Shown: positions 9,299-18,366 of the stretch, piece by piece | Numbering within the stretch: position 1 is the stretch's first letter | Layout: every line of letters begins with the position of its first letter | Origin: Faecalibacter sp. LW9 | Lineage (GTDB): Bacteria > Bacteroidota > Bacteroidia > Flavobacteriales > Weeksellaceae | DNA length: 64,000 bases | Assembly: GCF_034661295.1 (NCBI RefSeq) | Contig: NZ_CP141062.1 | Span: 2,542,001 to 2,606,000 of the forward strand | Direction: 5' to 3' | Program-made: the position numbers and the translations under genes | Notes under the pieces: generated by a model | Told to the model about the DNA's origin: nothing | The model's input: only the letters and a program-made list of their open reading frames with translations | The model's database searches: none

Positions 9299-11118
9299 GA
9301 TTTATTTTTAAAAAAATTAAGAGTCTGATTATGAATATACTTTGCGTTATTCTCAATATCGCTTTGAAGCCAATACTCTTTATCACTATAATCAACATCA
9401 TAAGTGTTGTCAACAAAATCTCTAACGAATACTTTAAAAGTATGGGGTTGAATGAAGTTTCCAGCATTATGATACGAGATAATTTTGCTTCTTTTTTGCT
9501 CATATACCTTATTACCCAACCCTCTATTCAAAGAGCGGTGCAGTAACACCAAATTGCCTATAGAGTTAGTTTTTATGGTGTCGGTTTTCGATTCTAATAA
9601 TTGCAAAAAATCTTCTTTTAAATATTCATCTTCTAAAGTTTTAGCCAAAGTATTTAAATCTACTTCTTCCTGCTTTAGTACACCAATTTTTTGTAAGAAT
9701 AAAGTATATTCTATGATTTCCTTATTAGTTTTGCCTTTTGGATTTTGAGGAAAGATATGTTCAATATCATCTAGGTTTTTCTTGAAATATTTTGGAGGCA
9801 AATACGCTTTATTTGGCTTTAAACTCTCAATAACATCCAATAACAATAGTGTTTTGACCAAAACATTTTGTCTATCATTATACCAGTCAATTCCCATGTC
9901 TTTGAAGTCAATAATTTCTTCTTCATCTACAAAATATAATTTTATTATAGATTTTAGTTCTTCTATAAATTGTTCCCTCGTTGAACAATTATTCCATAAC
10001 TTCCATATTTTAGCAAAATTGACGTCTTTATGTTCTCTTGCATTCGAAAATACATAACCTAACAAGTGGTATATATTTCTATCACTAAACCAATCCGACA
10101 ATGTATTGTGCATATGCAAAATAGATTTATACAATACCAATGCATTTTCATTGTTTTCTATAAAAGAAAGCGACAATTCTTTCTCCTGTGCAGACTCCGC
10201 ATACAATAGATAAAGAAAATTTATGGGATGTATATCTTTATTAAACAGCTTATTATTACCTACCAATTCAGAATCAATAGAAATAAATCTTTCAAAGTAA
10301 ACCTTTTTATCTTCTTCACTCCACCAATTGTAAATTTGGTCTAGCTCCCAACCTAATTTAATTCTTCGTTCATTTACGAATATGATATTTTTTAAATCGG
10401 CTTCTTCTTTTGCTTCTTCTCTTGCTACACGCGTAATTAAAATAGCACGTATAAGGTCAGCTCCATCTAGTGGTATCCTTTTAGAATTTAAATTGGCAAA
10501 AATCTTTTCTTCAGATTGTGTTCCCTCTACATCATTTACGATGAGCTTTACATTATTATGTAGTTTTTGTACAAAACTCTCAACATAGCTGCTCCCCTCT
10601 GTCGATCTTAATCTTTCAAACCAGTTTTTTATCGCAATAGCAACACTATAGATATGGGCTATATCTTGCAAATCGTATTCAGGATGGTCTTGTATTAGCT
10701 CCTCCCACGTTTTATAGGCATTATAAAAGTCAAAATCCTGAGACGTAATCCACTCATTCAATATTTTATTGGTATACTTACGTATGCTATTCTCAGGGAA
10801 TCTAACTTTATTGTGTACCAGCGTTTTATCACCCAAATAGGCTAAAATAAGAGTTAGTGTGGTTAATCGCTGTTGACCATCTATTACGTTATAGCAATCA
10901 TTTTTTTTTGTTATGGTAATATTTTGAACACAGTAAAACTTATCATCTTTTAGATGAGCATTATATATATCATCTAATAGTTTTTCTACGTTAGCTGGTT
11001 CCCATTTATAACCACGTTGATAATGTGGTATATTGTAGTAGTTAACACCATTTTTTTGTAAAAAGCTTTCTTCTTCAAATATTTCTTTTACCGTGTACAG
11101 TAATTTTATATCGTTCAT
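9295..11118 (-). CDS. DUF262 + DUF1524 protein (GmrSD/SspE-like nuclease)
   Basis: A 607-residue protein with an N-terminal DUF262 domain (PHYQRGYKWE at 31-40, VIDGQQRLTT at 78-87, FANLNSKRIPLDGADL near 207) and a C-terminal DUF1524 His-Me finger nuclease (DIEHIFPQNPKG at 451-462, SIGNLVLLHRSLN at 519-531). This order is that of single-chain GmrSD-type type IV restriction enzymes and of SspE, which act on modified DNA. Here it is embedded in a type I operon, 33 bases after hsdS, and overlaps the next gene by ATGA. It may restrict DNA modified against HsdR or guard the type I system; that is inference. Confidence 0.88.
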   Translation of the reverse strand: MNDIKLLYTVKEIFEEESFLQKNGVNYYNIPHYQRGYKWEPANVEKLLDDIYNAHLKDDKFYCVQNITITKKNDCYNVIDGQQRLTTLTLILAYLGDKTLVHNKVRFPENSIRKYTNKILNEWITSQDFDFYNAYKTWEELIQDHPEYDLQDIAHIYSVAIAIKNWFERLRSTEGSSYVESFVQKLHNNVKLIVNDVEGTQSEEKIFANLNSKRIPLDGADLIRAILITRVAREEAKEEADLKNIIFVNERRIKLGWELDQIYNWWSEEDKKVYFERFISIDSELVGNNKLFNKDIHPINFLYLLYAESAQEKELSLSFIENNENALVLYKSILHMHNTLSDWFSDRNIYHLLGYVFSNAREHKDVNFAKIWKLWNNCSTREQFIEELKSIIKLYFVDEEEIIDFKDMGIDWYNDRQNVLVKTLLLLDVIESLKPNKAYLPPKYFKKNLDDIEHIFPQNPKGKTNKEIIEYTLFLQKIGVLKQEEVDLNTLAKTLEDEYLKEDFLQLLESKTDTIKTNSIGNLVLLHRSLNRGLGNKVYEQKRSKIISYHNAGNFIQPHTFKVFVRDFVDNTYDVDYSDKEYWLQSDIENNAKYIHNQTLNFFKNKS

Positions 11119-11151
11119 GCTTAATATTTCATTGGTTTATAGTTTTACTTC

Positions 11152-12390
11152 CTAACAAACCCTCACCTTCCCCGTTACTACGTCGTTGATAAGACTTTGT
11201 TTGTATTCTTTTAGTTTGGTAATTTGTTCTTGTTTTTGGGCAATGGCTTGGTCTATTTTTCCAGTCACTTCATCCAAATAAGCAACGATTTGCTCTTGTT
11301 CTTGGATTGGGGGAATTGGAATGTTATGATTATTTAAATCCCCTTGAGTCATACTTGGTAATGCCGTTGCAGTTGAGTAATATTTAAATGGAATTGTTGT
11401 TGAGAAATAATATAAATATTTAGTAATTCCCATGTTATTAACCACACAATAAAACATTGTATCAACAGTCCAAAATTTTCCTTTATAGTAAAGAGGCTTA
11501 TCAATAGTACCTTTTCTACCCAAAAATAAAACTTCTCCATCATAAAGATAATTAGAAGCATAAGCAAATTGCCCTCCAGAACCTATAACTGGATATCCTT
11601 CATCAACTTGAACGTGTTTATAATCTAACCCATTATTAATTCTCATTAGATGCTTCAACCTCTTCACCTCCCAATGCACAGGAATTTCACCAATCCATTC
11701 AACACCCGAATTTTTTGTCGGTGCATTAGTATCTAAACCTTTGGTTACTGCTTGATGAATTTTGGCTTGGCGCAATTCTTTTAACTTTTCAATTTGTTGC
11801 TCTTTGGTTTGCACCAACGCATCAATCTTCGCAGTTTTTTCGTCTAAGAATTTTGCAATGGCTTTTTGTTCGTGGATTGGGGGAAGAGTTACAATCATTT
11901 TTTTCATATCTTCCATTCCAATATTAGGTTGACCAGTTTCACTTAAATCAAAAAATATTTGTTTTTGGAAAAAATCCGCAAATAGAGTATAAAACAAATA
12001 ATTATTACAATAATTACTATTTATATATGAAAAATGACCAACACGATAATTTTGTAAAACGATTTCCGATAAATCATAAACTTTAATTATCTTACCAATA
12101 GTACCACCTGTTAAACACATAAGAATATCATCATTTTTAATAATGATATTTTTAAAATCATTTAATCTATTTTTAGAAATAGTATCAGCTTTTGACAAAT
12201 CAAGATAACCTTCTCTATTCAATTGAGTAATCTTTACTATTTTAATTCCAGACTCCGTAAAATCATTATCTCTAAATTGATAACCATGTCTTAATTTAAT
12301 AGTATGTCTGAAGTTCATTATTTCCCAATGCTCAGGAATCTGTCCAATCCAGTCGATCCCACTGTCTTTGTATTGTTCGTATGTTTGCAT
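11152..12390 (-). CDS. hsdS: Type I restriction specificity subunit (HsdS)
   Basis: A 412-residue specificity subunit. Two half-repeats are clear: SGIDWIGQIPEHWE at the N-terminus and SGVEWIGEIPVHWE near residue 227 each open a target recognition domain. Each domain is closed by a conserved coiled-coil segment (LPPIHEQKAIAKFLDEKTAK about residue 170, and PPIQEQEQIVAYLDEV about 364). The length fits a two-TRD subunit recognising a bipartite site; the site cannot be read from sequence. It begins 3 bases after hsdM. No second hsdS, inverted repeats or recombinase nearby suggest phase switching. Confidence 0.95.
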   Translation of the reverse strand: MQTYEQYKDSGIDWIGQIPEHWEIMNFRHTIKLRHGYQFRDNDFTESGIKIVKITQLNREGYLDLSKADTISKNRLNDFKNIIIKNDDILMCLTGGTIGKIIKVYDLSEIVLQNYRVGHFSYINSNYCNNYLFYTLFADFFQKQIFFDLSETGQPNIGMEDMKKMIVTLPPIHEQKAIAKFLDEKTAKIDALVQTKEQQIEKLKELRQAKIHQAVTKGLDTNAPTKNSGVEWIGEIPVHWEVKRLKHLMRINNGLDYKHVQVDEGYPVIGSGGQFAYASNYLYDGEVLFLGRKGTIDKPLYYKGKFWTVDTMFYCVVNNMGITKYLYYFSTTIPFKYYSTATALPSMTQGDLNNHNIPIPPIQEQEQIVAYLDEVTGKIDQAIAQKQEQITKLKEYKQSLINDVVTGKVRVC

Positions 12391-12393
12391 GGC

Positions 12394-14733
12394 TTAAAAT
12401 TTTAGGATTTCAGCCAATAAACCATCCCCTTGCTCCTCTAAGGCTAATAAATCAGCTGTAATATCTTCTATTGCACGCAAAGGTGTATGTTGGTAGAAGT
12501 ATTTGTTAAACGAAATTTCGTACCCAATTTTTACTGAATCTAGGTTAATCCAAGCTTCTTCTACGTGAGGAATTACTTCGCGTTGGAAATACGTTAGGAT
12601 TTCTTCGTTCAACGAAATTTGTTCACTATCACGTAAATCAGATTCTGTTTCATACGTAATAAATTCACCAGGTTTAGCCGTTGGATAATAGCCAAAGAAA
12701 GGTAATTCTTCCACCGTACATCCTAATTTATCCACTAATTGGTCTAACTTATCGCCAGAAAGTTTTTCAATTTTTTTAATTACTTTTTCTGCTGTTGCAT
12801 CGTAAGTAGAAATTGCGTTTAAGATTGCCTTTTTCTCAGCTGCTGAAAGGTTTAATTTATGTTTCTTAACAACATCATCCACTAACGAACTAAAGGCGTT
12901 AAAATCCATAAAAATATCATCACCAACGTGATTCCATAAAGCTAATGCAGCATCGTAAATAGCTTTTGGTTTTTGCCAAGTAGCCGTATCCACTAACTTA
13001 GCAATCTGTTTTTTATTTAAACCCCAATCTTCTTTTTCGGCACGTTTAGTGATTTCCTCTATTTTCGATGATAAATCTACATACGCTAAATCTCCGTACG
13101 TTTCGTAAATCAATTGCATTGGTGTAGCCAAAGCTTTATCGAAACGTAAAGTCTCTAACGCATCTTTCGTAAACTGAGAACGTAAACGTTTTGGACGCTC
13201 GATGTTAACTTTGTAATAACCGAAATCAGTGTTTTTAAAACGTTTGATTTTTAAATCAGAACCTTCTTTCGTTTCTTCTAAGTTATCTAAATAAGCTTGA
13301 GCAATTTCTCGGATTTGTGCTGGCGTTAATTCGCAGTTTTTAGACCCCAAGTTCTTACGTAATTTCTGGAATAAATTATTCGCATCCAACAACTGTACAG
13401 ATCCTTGTCGTTCTTTTGGTTTATTATTGTTCAATAACCAGATATACGTCGTAATCCCCGTGTTATAGAACATATTGTTAGGTAATTGTACGATGGCATC
13501 TAATAAATCATTTTCGATAATGTAACGTCGAATATTCGATTCACCCGAACCTGCATCACCAGTAAACAATGAAGAACCGTTGTGAACCGAAGCAATTTTA
13601 CTTCCGATTTTATTAGCAGTTGGTGCTTTCATTTTATCTACCATTTCCATTAAGAACAATAACTGCCCGTCTGAAGTTCGTGGTGTTGCATCCACTACTT
13701 CCCAATTTCCCCAATAGTCTTTTAATTTGAATTGGAAACGAGTATCAATTACATCTTTTCCATCTTTGATGTATTTTACTTCCGAAGCCCACGATTTCCC
13801 GTATGGTGGATTAGATAGCATAAAATCGAATTTCTCGCCCGAAAATTCATTCGTTGACAAAGTAGAACCGACACGAATATTTTCTGGATTTTTTCCTTTG
13901 ATCATCATATCCGATTTACAAATCGCATAGGTTTCATCATTGATTTCTTTACCATACAGATAAATATCACCTGCATAGCTGATACCACAATCTTCGATTA
14001 AGAAATTCTCTGATTCTGAAAGCATTCCTCCAGAACCACAACACGGATCATAAATCGTAATAACAGGAGGTAATTTGTCTTTAATAGGTTCGAAAACCAT
14101 AGCAGTCATCAACTGAATAACTTCACGAGGTGTAAAGTGTTCCCCAGCTTCTTCGTTATTTTCTTCATTGAATTTTCGAATCAATTCTTCGAAAACATAC
14201 CCCATACCAAGATTAGATAAAGCTGGTAACGGACGACCTTCTGGATCGTTAATTTCAAATGGAGTTAAGTTGATATATGGTGAAGTAAATTTCTCTAAAA
14301 CATCTAATAAAACATCTTTAGAAGCCATATGGCGCACTTGAGCAACTAAGTTGAATTTTTCGATGATTTCCTTCACATTCGACGAAAAACCGTTTAGATA
14401 CTCTTCAAAATTAGCAATCAGTTTTTGTTGAGAATTGGTAGCCGTTCCTTTTAGTTTTTCCATTGTCCACGATGAGGTATTGTAGAATACATAACCCGAT
14501 GCATCTCTTAACCCTTGGGGATCTAACTCAACTTGATTTAATACTTCACGTTGGAATTTTACTTCTTCAAGAACTTTATCTTTTGTTGGTTCTAAAAGCG
14601 AGTCAATACGACGTAATACAACAAATGGTAAAATTACATCTCTGTACTTTCCACGAACGTATACGTCGCGCAAACAATCGTCTGCGATTGACCAAATAAA
14701 GCTAACTAATTTATTATGTGATTGGTGTGTCAT
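12394..14733 (-). CDS. hsdM: Type I restriction-modification DNA methyltransferase (HsdM)
   Basis: A 779-residue N6-adenine methyltransferase. AdoMet motif I DPCCGSGG lies at about 229-236 and catalytic motif IV NPPYG at 308-312; GEHFTPREV just before motif I is the usual HsdM signature. The protein is longer than classical HsdM (about 520) because of a C-terminal extension with a charged coiled-coil-like part, as in the larger HsdM subfamily. The frame opens at 14769, but MTHQSHNKLVSFIWSIAD from 14733 is the likely start. First gene of the hsd operon. Confidence 0.94.
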   Translation of the reverse strand: MTHQSHNKLVSFIWSIADDCLRDVYVRGKYRDVILPFVVLRRIDSLLEPTKDKVLEEVKFQREVLNQVELDPQGLRDASGYVFYNTSSWTMEKLKGTATNSQQKLIANFEEYLNGFSSNVKEIIEKFNLVAQVRHMASKDVLLDVLEKFTSPYINLTPFEINDPEGRPLPALSNLGMGYVFEELIRKFNEENNEEAGEHFTPREVIQLMTAMVFEPIKDKLPPVITIYDPCCGSGGMLSESENFLIEDCGISYAGDIYLYGKEINDETYAICKSDMMIKGKNPENIRVGSTLSTNEFSGEKFDFMLSNPPYGKSWASEVKYIKDGKDVIDTRFQFKLKDYWGNWEVVDATPRTSDGQLLFLMEMVDKMKAPTANKIGSKIASVHNGSSLFTGDAGSGESNIRRYIIENDLLDAIVQLPNNMFYNTGITTYIWLLNNNKPKERQGSVQLLDANNLFQKLRKNLGSKNCELTPAQIREIAQAYLDNLEETKEGSDLKIKRFKNTDFGYYKVNIERPKRLRSQFTKDALETLRFDKALATPMQLIYETYGDLAYVDLSSKIEEITKRAEKEDWGLNKKQIAKLVDTATWQKPKAIYDAALALWNHVGDDIFMDFNAFSSLVDDVVKKHKLNLSAAEKKAILNAISTYDATAEKVIKKIEKLSGDKLDQLVDKLGCTVEELPFFGYYPTAKPGEFITYETESDLRDSEQISLNEEILTYFQREVIPHVEEAWINLDSVKIGYEISFNKYFYQHTPLRAIEDITADLLALEEQGDGLLAEILKF

Positions 14734-14799
14734 TTTATATGCTATGGATCTTATTGTTCGAAAATACAAAAATTACAATCGGATATAAAGTGAAGCGAA

Positions 14800-14830
14800 G
14801 AAATTTAGTGGATGTAGTTATTATGCCAAA
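14800..14830 (-). promoter_or_regulatory. Candidate hsdM promoter
   Basis: On the minus strand TTTG (14827-14830) is followed after 19 bases by TAAATTTC (14800-14807), one mismatch from the Bacteroidota -7 box TAnnTTTG. A leader of about 60 bases to the ATG at 14733 would result. Confidence 0.45.
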
Positions 14831-14847
14831 AAAATAGTACTATTTTT
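14830..14847. promoter_or_regulatory. Perfect 18-bp palindrome at hsdM promoter
   Basis: AAAAATAGT/ACTATTTTT is a perfect dyad that abuts the candidate -33 element of hsdM. Its core TAGTACTA recurs at 15415-15422 upstream of the divergent DUF2185 gene. It may be an operator. Confidence 0.4.
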
Positions 14848-14974
14848 GTCAATATAATATAAGATAAAATCCTATTTTTTTCTTTAAAATTTAGCCCTTA
14901 AGTTTGTAATGTAATTCAGAGGTATTCATACGAATTGCCATACATTAATATCAAAATTATTAATCTATGTCTAA

Positions 14975-15067
14975 ATTAGTTATGAACTCGAATGTTATCA
15001 TTATGAAAGCCATCCTACGATGGTCTATGCTTCTTTTGATGGAGAAAATTTTGATGTATTTAATTAA
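14975..15067 (+). pseudogene. Short coding-like remnant
   Basis: A plus-strand frame of about 30 codons between two stops reads ELECYHYESHPTMVYASF and ends DGENFDVFN-stop. The composition resembles a real C-terminus. An ATG at 14967 (MSKLVMNS) is in another frame and would join it after a one-base slip. The family was not recognised. Confidence 0.25.
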
Positions 15068-15090
15068 AAAAAGGACATTAAGTTCTTTAA

Positions 15091-15210
15091 TTATTTTTTT
15101 CTTTTTTTACTCATCCAAACCATCATAAAAATGACTCCTCCAATGAGTAATGCAATGGTAGCTAAAATATAAAAACTTGAGGCCATAAATTCTTGTAACT
15201 GTGGAAACAT
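15091..15210 (-). CDS. 39-residue single-span membrane microprotein
   Basis: ATG at 15210 opens a 39-codon frame: a short N-terminus (MFPQLQEFMA), a hydrophobic segment at residues 11-31 and a positively charged tail MSKKRKK before TAA at 15091. The clear helix plus a Lys/Arg stop-transfer tail, and the absence of anything better on either strand, support a real small membrane protein with its C-terminus inside. The function is unknown. It lies between the hsd operon and the DUF2185 gene. Confidence 0.5.
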   Translation of the reverse strand: MFPQLQEFMASSFYILATIALLIGGVIFMMVWMSKKRKK

Positions 15211-15494
15211 AAGCGGTTTATTTGGTTATTGGTTAAATAAAAATTATACAAAATCAATTTCAAAATTTAGAAATAGCCCCATGAATTCTAATGGTTGAGG
15301 TTGTATCATTGAAAAAATGATAGAATATAAGTTTACTCAAAAATTGAACATACACGTGGATTTCTTAAATTTTAAAATCTTGTAATGGATATAACAAACT
15401 TATTATAAGTGATATAGTACTATACATATACCAAAAAATAAGCCATACTCATTCCTTGAATTGGATTCATTATATTTACAACTAATTATTTAGC
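15211..15494. promoter_or_regulatory. Intergenic leader of the DUF2185 gene
   Basis: No gene seen in these 284 bases. They contain a 12-bp palindrome TATAGTACTATA (15413-15424) and a weak promoter-like TTG plus TATATTTA near 15458-15480 upstream of the next gene. Confidence 0.3.
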
Positions 15495-15854
15495 ATGAAA
15501 AATTATTTATTAGATCAAAAGGAGATCAAAAATATAATCACTCTTCCAATGGGATATGGTTTAATTTCAGATCGAGTAACGGTAGATGGTTTGCCAATAG
15601 GTTATATGTACCGAGAAAACCCTGATAATCGTCAAGACAGTGGCTGGCGTTTTTTTGCAGGAGATGAATCAGAGGAATATTTGGATCAAGAAAATAACAT
15701 TTCATTGATGAATATTAATACAATTGCTCATTATGACCAAAGTATAATTCCTTATCTAGAAGAAGAAATTGGAAAAGCCTTTGGAAAAAATGATTCTGGT
15801 GAATTTGTTGAAGAGCATTTCGAGCCAGATATGGAAGATGAAGCAATGGATTGA
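15495..15854 (+). CDS. DUF2185 (Imm33-like) protein
   Basis: A 119-residue acidic protein with the DUF2185/Imm33 signature: GLPIGYMYRENPDNRQDSGW, then FFAGDESEEYLDQENN and NINTIAHYDQSIIPYLEEE. Proteins of this family occur as immunity genes in polymorphic toxin loci but also alone; here no toxin gene is adjacent. It is cytosolic, without a signal peptide, and ends in TGA. It starts a plus-strand block next to the defence island. Confidence 0.8.
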   Translation: MKNYLLDQKEIKNIITLPMGYGLISDRVTVDGLPIGYMYRENPDNRQDSGWRFFAGDESEEYLDQENNISLMNINTIAHYDQSIIPYLEEEIGKAFGKNDSGEFVEEHFEPDMEDEAMD

Positions 15855-15920
15855 TAATAAATTTTGGTTTGGCATATACTTTGTAATACATAGTACGTAT
15901 CAATCAATTTTTATTTAATA

Positions 15921-16277
15921 ATGAATAAATCAAAGTTTTTTAAAGTAGCAGGTGCTGCTGCGATGAAGGCACAACAAGACAAATCTTTTTTTGAAAAAGT
16001 AAAAGCTTTTCCAAGATTGATTTCAGCTTTCAGAAAAAAACAGTACAAACCAGAACTATCCAATTTGTTCATGGGAATAATAGCAGTAGTCTATATTTTA
16101 TCTCCTATCGACATTATTCCAGAAGCATTATTTGGACCATTTGGTTTAATTGATGATTTTGGGATTCTAATGTTTGGAATGAAATATTTTGATAAAGAGA
16201 TCATCAATTTCTTGCAATGGGAGTTCAATCAAAAAAAATACAAAGACATCGAAGATGCTAAAATCATCGAAGAATAA
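15921..16277 (+). CDS. DUF1232 (YkvA-like) membrane protein
   Basis: A 118-residue protein whose central segment LSNLFMGIIAVVYILSPIDI followed by IPEALFGPFGLIDDFGIL is the DUF1232 motif (YxxSPIDxIPE...GxxDD). The N-terminal 45 residues are basic and probably cytosolic; one or two membrane helices follow. The function of the family is not established. It starts 66 bases after the DUF2185 gene and is closed by a strong terminator, so the two may form a unit. Confidence 0.85.
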   Translation: MNKSKFFKVAGAAAMKAQQDKSFFEKVKAFPRLISAFRKKQYKPELSNLFMGIIAVVYILSPIDIIPEALFGPFGLIDDFGILMFGMKYFDKEIINFLQWEFNQKKYKDIEDAKIIEE

Positions 16278-16288
16278 AACATCAGAAT

Positions 16289-16313
16289 AACTGCCTTTAC
16301 GGCAGTTTTTTTT
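16289..16313 (+). terminator. Intrinsic terminator after DUF1232 gene
   Basis: Perfect stem AACTGCC / GGCAGTT (16289-16295, 16301-16307) with a 5-base loop and a T8 run. Confidence 0.9.
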
Positions 16314-16386
16314 ATCCCTTTCGGATAATTTTTTTACTTCATAAAATATCGAAGTATCTTGCACCCTGATTCAATCAAAGAATTTC

Positions 16387-17310
16387 ATGCAAACTGCAAT
16401 ACCAAAAAAAACATTAATCAGTATCGTTGGACCAACCGCAATTGGTAAAACAAATCTAGCCATAGGCATAGCCAAACATTTTGGTTGCGAAATTATTTCA
16501 TGTGATAGCCGACAATTTTATAAAGAAATGACCATTGGAACTGCTGTTCCCTCAAAAGAAGAATTGGCTGAGGTCAAACATCATTTTATCCAAAACTTAT
16601 CCATTCATGACAATTATTCTGTTGGAGATTTCGAAAGAGATGGTTTAGCATTTCTTAACCAATACTTTAAATCAAATAACATTTGTGTAATGGTGGGTGG
16701 ATCTGGATTATATGAAAAAGCCATAACGGAAGGTTTTGATCAATTTCCAGATGTAGATCCAAAAATTCGCGAAGAATTAAACCAAGAATTAAATGATTAC
16801 GGAATTGAAATGCTTCAAAAAGAATTGCAGCTCAAAGATCCAAATTATTTTAATGAAGTAGATATTCATAATAAACAACGTGTTATTCGTGCTTTGGAAA
16901 TTATACGTGGAACGGGAAAAATGTTTTCATCATTTCGTAATCAAAAGCTAACTCCTCGCCCATTTCAAATCATTAAAATAGGATTAGAATTACCGCGCGA
17001 AGAAATGTATGATCGCATCAATCGTCGTGTAGATATTATGGTAAACGAAGGTTTAATTGAAGAAGTAAAAGCTTTAGAAGATGTAAAACATTTAAATGCA
17101 TTGCAAACTGTTGGCTATCGCGAATTATTTGATTTTTTTGATGAAAATATAACAAAAGAATTTGCAATCGAAGAAATTAAAAAGAACACACGTCGTTTTG
17201 CAAAACGTCAAATGACTTGGTTTAAAAAAGATGAAACCATTCATTGGTTTTCACCCTTTGATATAGATCCTATCATACAACACATCAATCATAAAATATC
17301 GAGCATCTAA
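16387..17310 (+). CDS. miaA: tRNA dimethylallyltransferase MiaA
   Basis: A 307-residue enzyme that transfers the dimethylallyl group to A37 of tRNAs reading UNN codons. The P-loop IVGPTAIGKTNLA lies at about 13-25, then SCDSRQFYKEMTIGTA (substrate-binding Asp and Arg), GGSGLYEKAI, and the tRNA-binding TVGYRELFDF and RRFAKRQMTWF near the C-terminus. Length is normal for the family. It is transcribed alone: a terminator precedes it and another overlaps its end. Confidence 0.97.
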   Translation: MQTAIPKKTLISIVGPTAIGKTNLAIGIAKHFGCEIISCDSRQFYKEMTIGTAVPSKEELAEVKHHFIQNLSIHDNYSVGDFERDGLAFLNQYFKSNNICVMVGGSGLYEKAITEGFDQFPDVDPKIREELNQELNDYGIEMLQKELQLKDPNYFNEVDIHNKQRVIRALEIIRGTGKMFSSFRNQKLTPRPFQIIKIGLELPREEMYDRINRRVDIMVNEGLIEEVKALEDVKHLNALQTVGYRELFDFFDENITKEFAIEEIKKNTRRFAKRQMTWFKKDETIHWFSPFDIDPIIQHINHKISSI

Positions 17311-17327
17311 TTGTTCGATTTTTTTTT
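17299..17327 (+). terminator. Terminator overlapping the end of miaA
   Basis: Stem TCGAGCA / TGTTCGA (17299-17305, 17312-17318; one G-U pair) spans the miaA stop codon and is followed by T9. Confidence 0.7.
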
Positions 17328-17474
17328 GTTCAATCACAGAATTTCGCCCTCTTTTTTGTTAATTTAATTTTTAATTAATATTATATCTCTAGTATTACGA
17401 TAGATTATATTGTTTTAATATTATACATAAATTAGCATAATAATTGTAGTATGTTGAAAATCAAAACCTAAAAT

Positions 17475-18245
17475 ATGAATCATTACGAAGAATTTAAAAA
17501 ACTACATTATGCCAATTCACCATTATTAATCGGTAATGTTTGGGATGCCATAAGTGTTAAAGCTTGTGAAAAAGCCGGATATGAAGTTGTTAATGTATCC
17601 AGTCATCCGGTTGCGGATATGCTTGGGTATAAAGATGGTCAAAACATGAGTTTTGATGAAATCTTTTTTATCAGTAAACGAATTAAAGCATCTACACCAC
17701 TCCATGTTTCTGTAGATATTGAAGCTGGATATACCAATAACAATGATATTTTAAATCATTATGTTGAACGATTAGTTGATATTGGAGTCTGTGGTATTAA
17801 TTTAGAAGATGGTATAACCAATGGTGAAGAACGAAAATTAGCTGATGTATCAATTCTTGAAAAAAAAATACAATCAATTAAAACGTATTTGAATTCAAAA
17901 AATAAAAATATATTTATTAATGCACGTATAGATACCTATACCACAAAACATCCAGAAGCATTTAACGAATCTTTAAATCGTGCACAAATTTATGAAGCTG
18001 CAGGTGCAGATGGTGTTTTTATTCCTCTGATAGAAGATGATCATGAAATTAGAACGATATTAGATACTGTAGACATTGCGTTAAACGTATTTCTTACGCC
18101 ACAATTGAATAATTACGATCATATCGCTTCTTTAGGAGTGCATCGCATCAGTAGCGGTAACAAAGTACAAGCTAAAGTCAATGAGTTAACTGAAGATCTA
18201 TTTAAGGATTTATTTCAGCATAAGAATTTTAATCGAATAATTTAA
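17475..18245 (+). CDS. Isocitrate lyase / PEP mutase family enzyme
   Basis: A 256-residue TIM-barrel of the ICL/PEPM superfamily: LIGNVWDAISVKACEKAGYE at the start, VSVDIEAGYTNN (metal-binding Asp and Glu) about residue 77, GINLEDG about 112, and INARIDTY about 154. Members cleave or form C-C or P-C bonds alpha to a carboxylate (methylisocitrate lyase, oxaloacetate hydrolase, PEP mutase-like). The short subgroup seen here is usually annotated only to family level. The substrate is unknown. It is monocistronic and ends just before the insertion sequence. Confidence 0.85.
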   Translation: MNHYEEFKKLHYANSPLLIGNVWDAISVKACEKAGYEVVNVSSHPVADMLGYKDGQNMSFDEIFFISKRIKASTPLHVSVDIEAGYTNNNDILNHYVERLVDIGVCGINLEDGITNGEERKLADVSILEKKIQSIKTYLNSKNKNIFINARIDTYTTKHPEAFNESLNRAQIYEAAGADGVFIPLIEDDHEIRTILDTVDIALNVFLTPQLNNYDHIASLGVHRISSGNKVQAKVNELTEDLFKDLFQHKNFNRII

Positions 18246-18366
18246 AAATGATTCCATTAATCATTAAAATTGACTGAATAAAAAACATATATAATCATAC
18301 TACAATTCTCTGAATATAAGAGTCTAATTCATGTTTACATTATTTTATAAAATTTTAAATAAAAAA

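Larger units (their letters stand above)
14734..15090. other. hsd leader and intergenic stretch
   Basis: This stretch of about 350 bases holds the candidate hsdM promoter and palindrome (14800-14847) and, on the plus strand, a short coding-like remnant (14975-15067). Nothing else could be supported. Confidence 0.4.

Noticed and set aside
11152-12390. Phase-variable hsdS
   Set aside because: Only one hsdS, no partial second copy, no recombinase and no long inverted repeats around the recognition domains.
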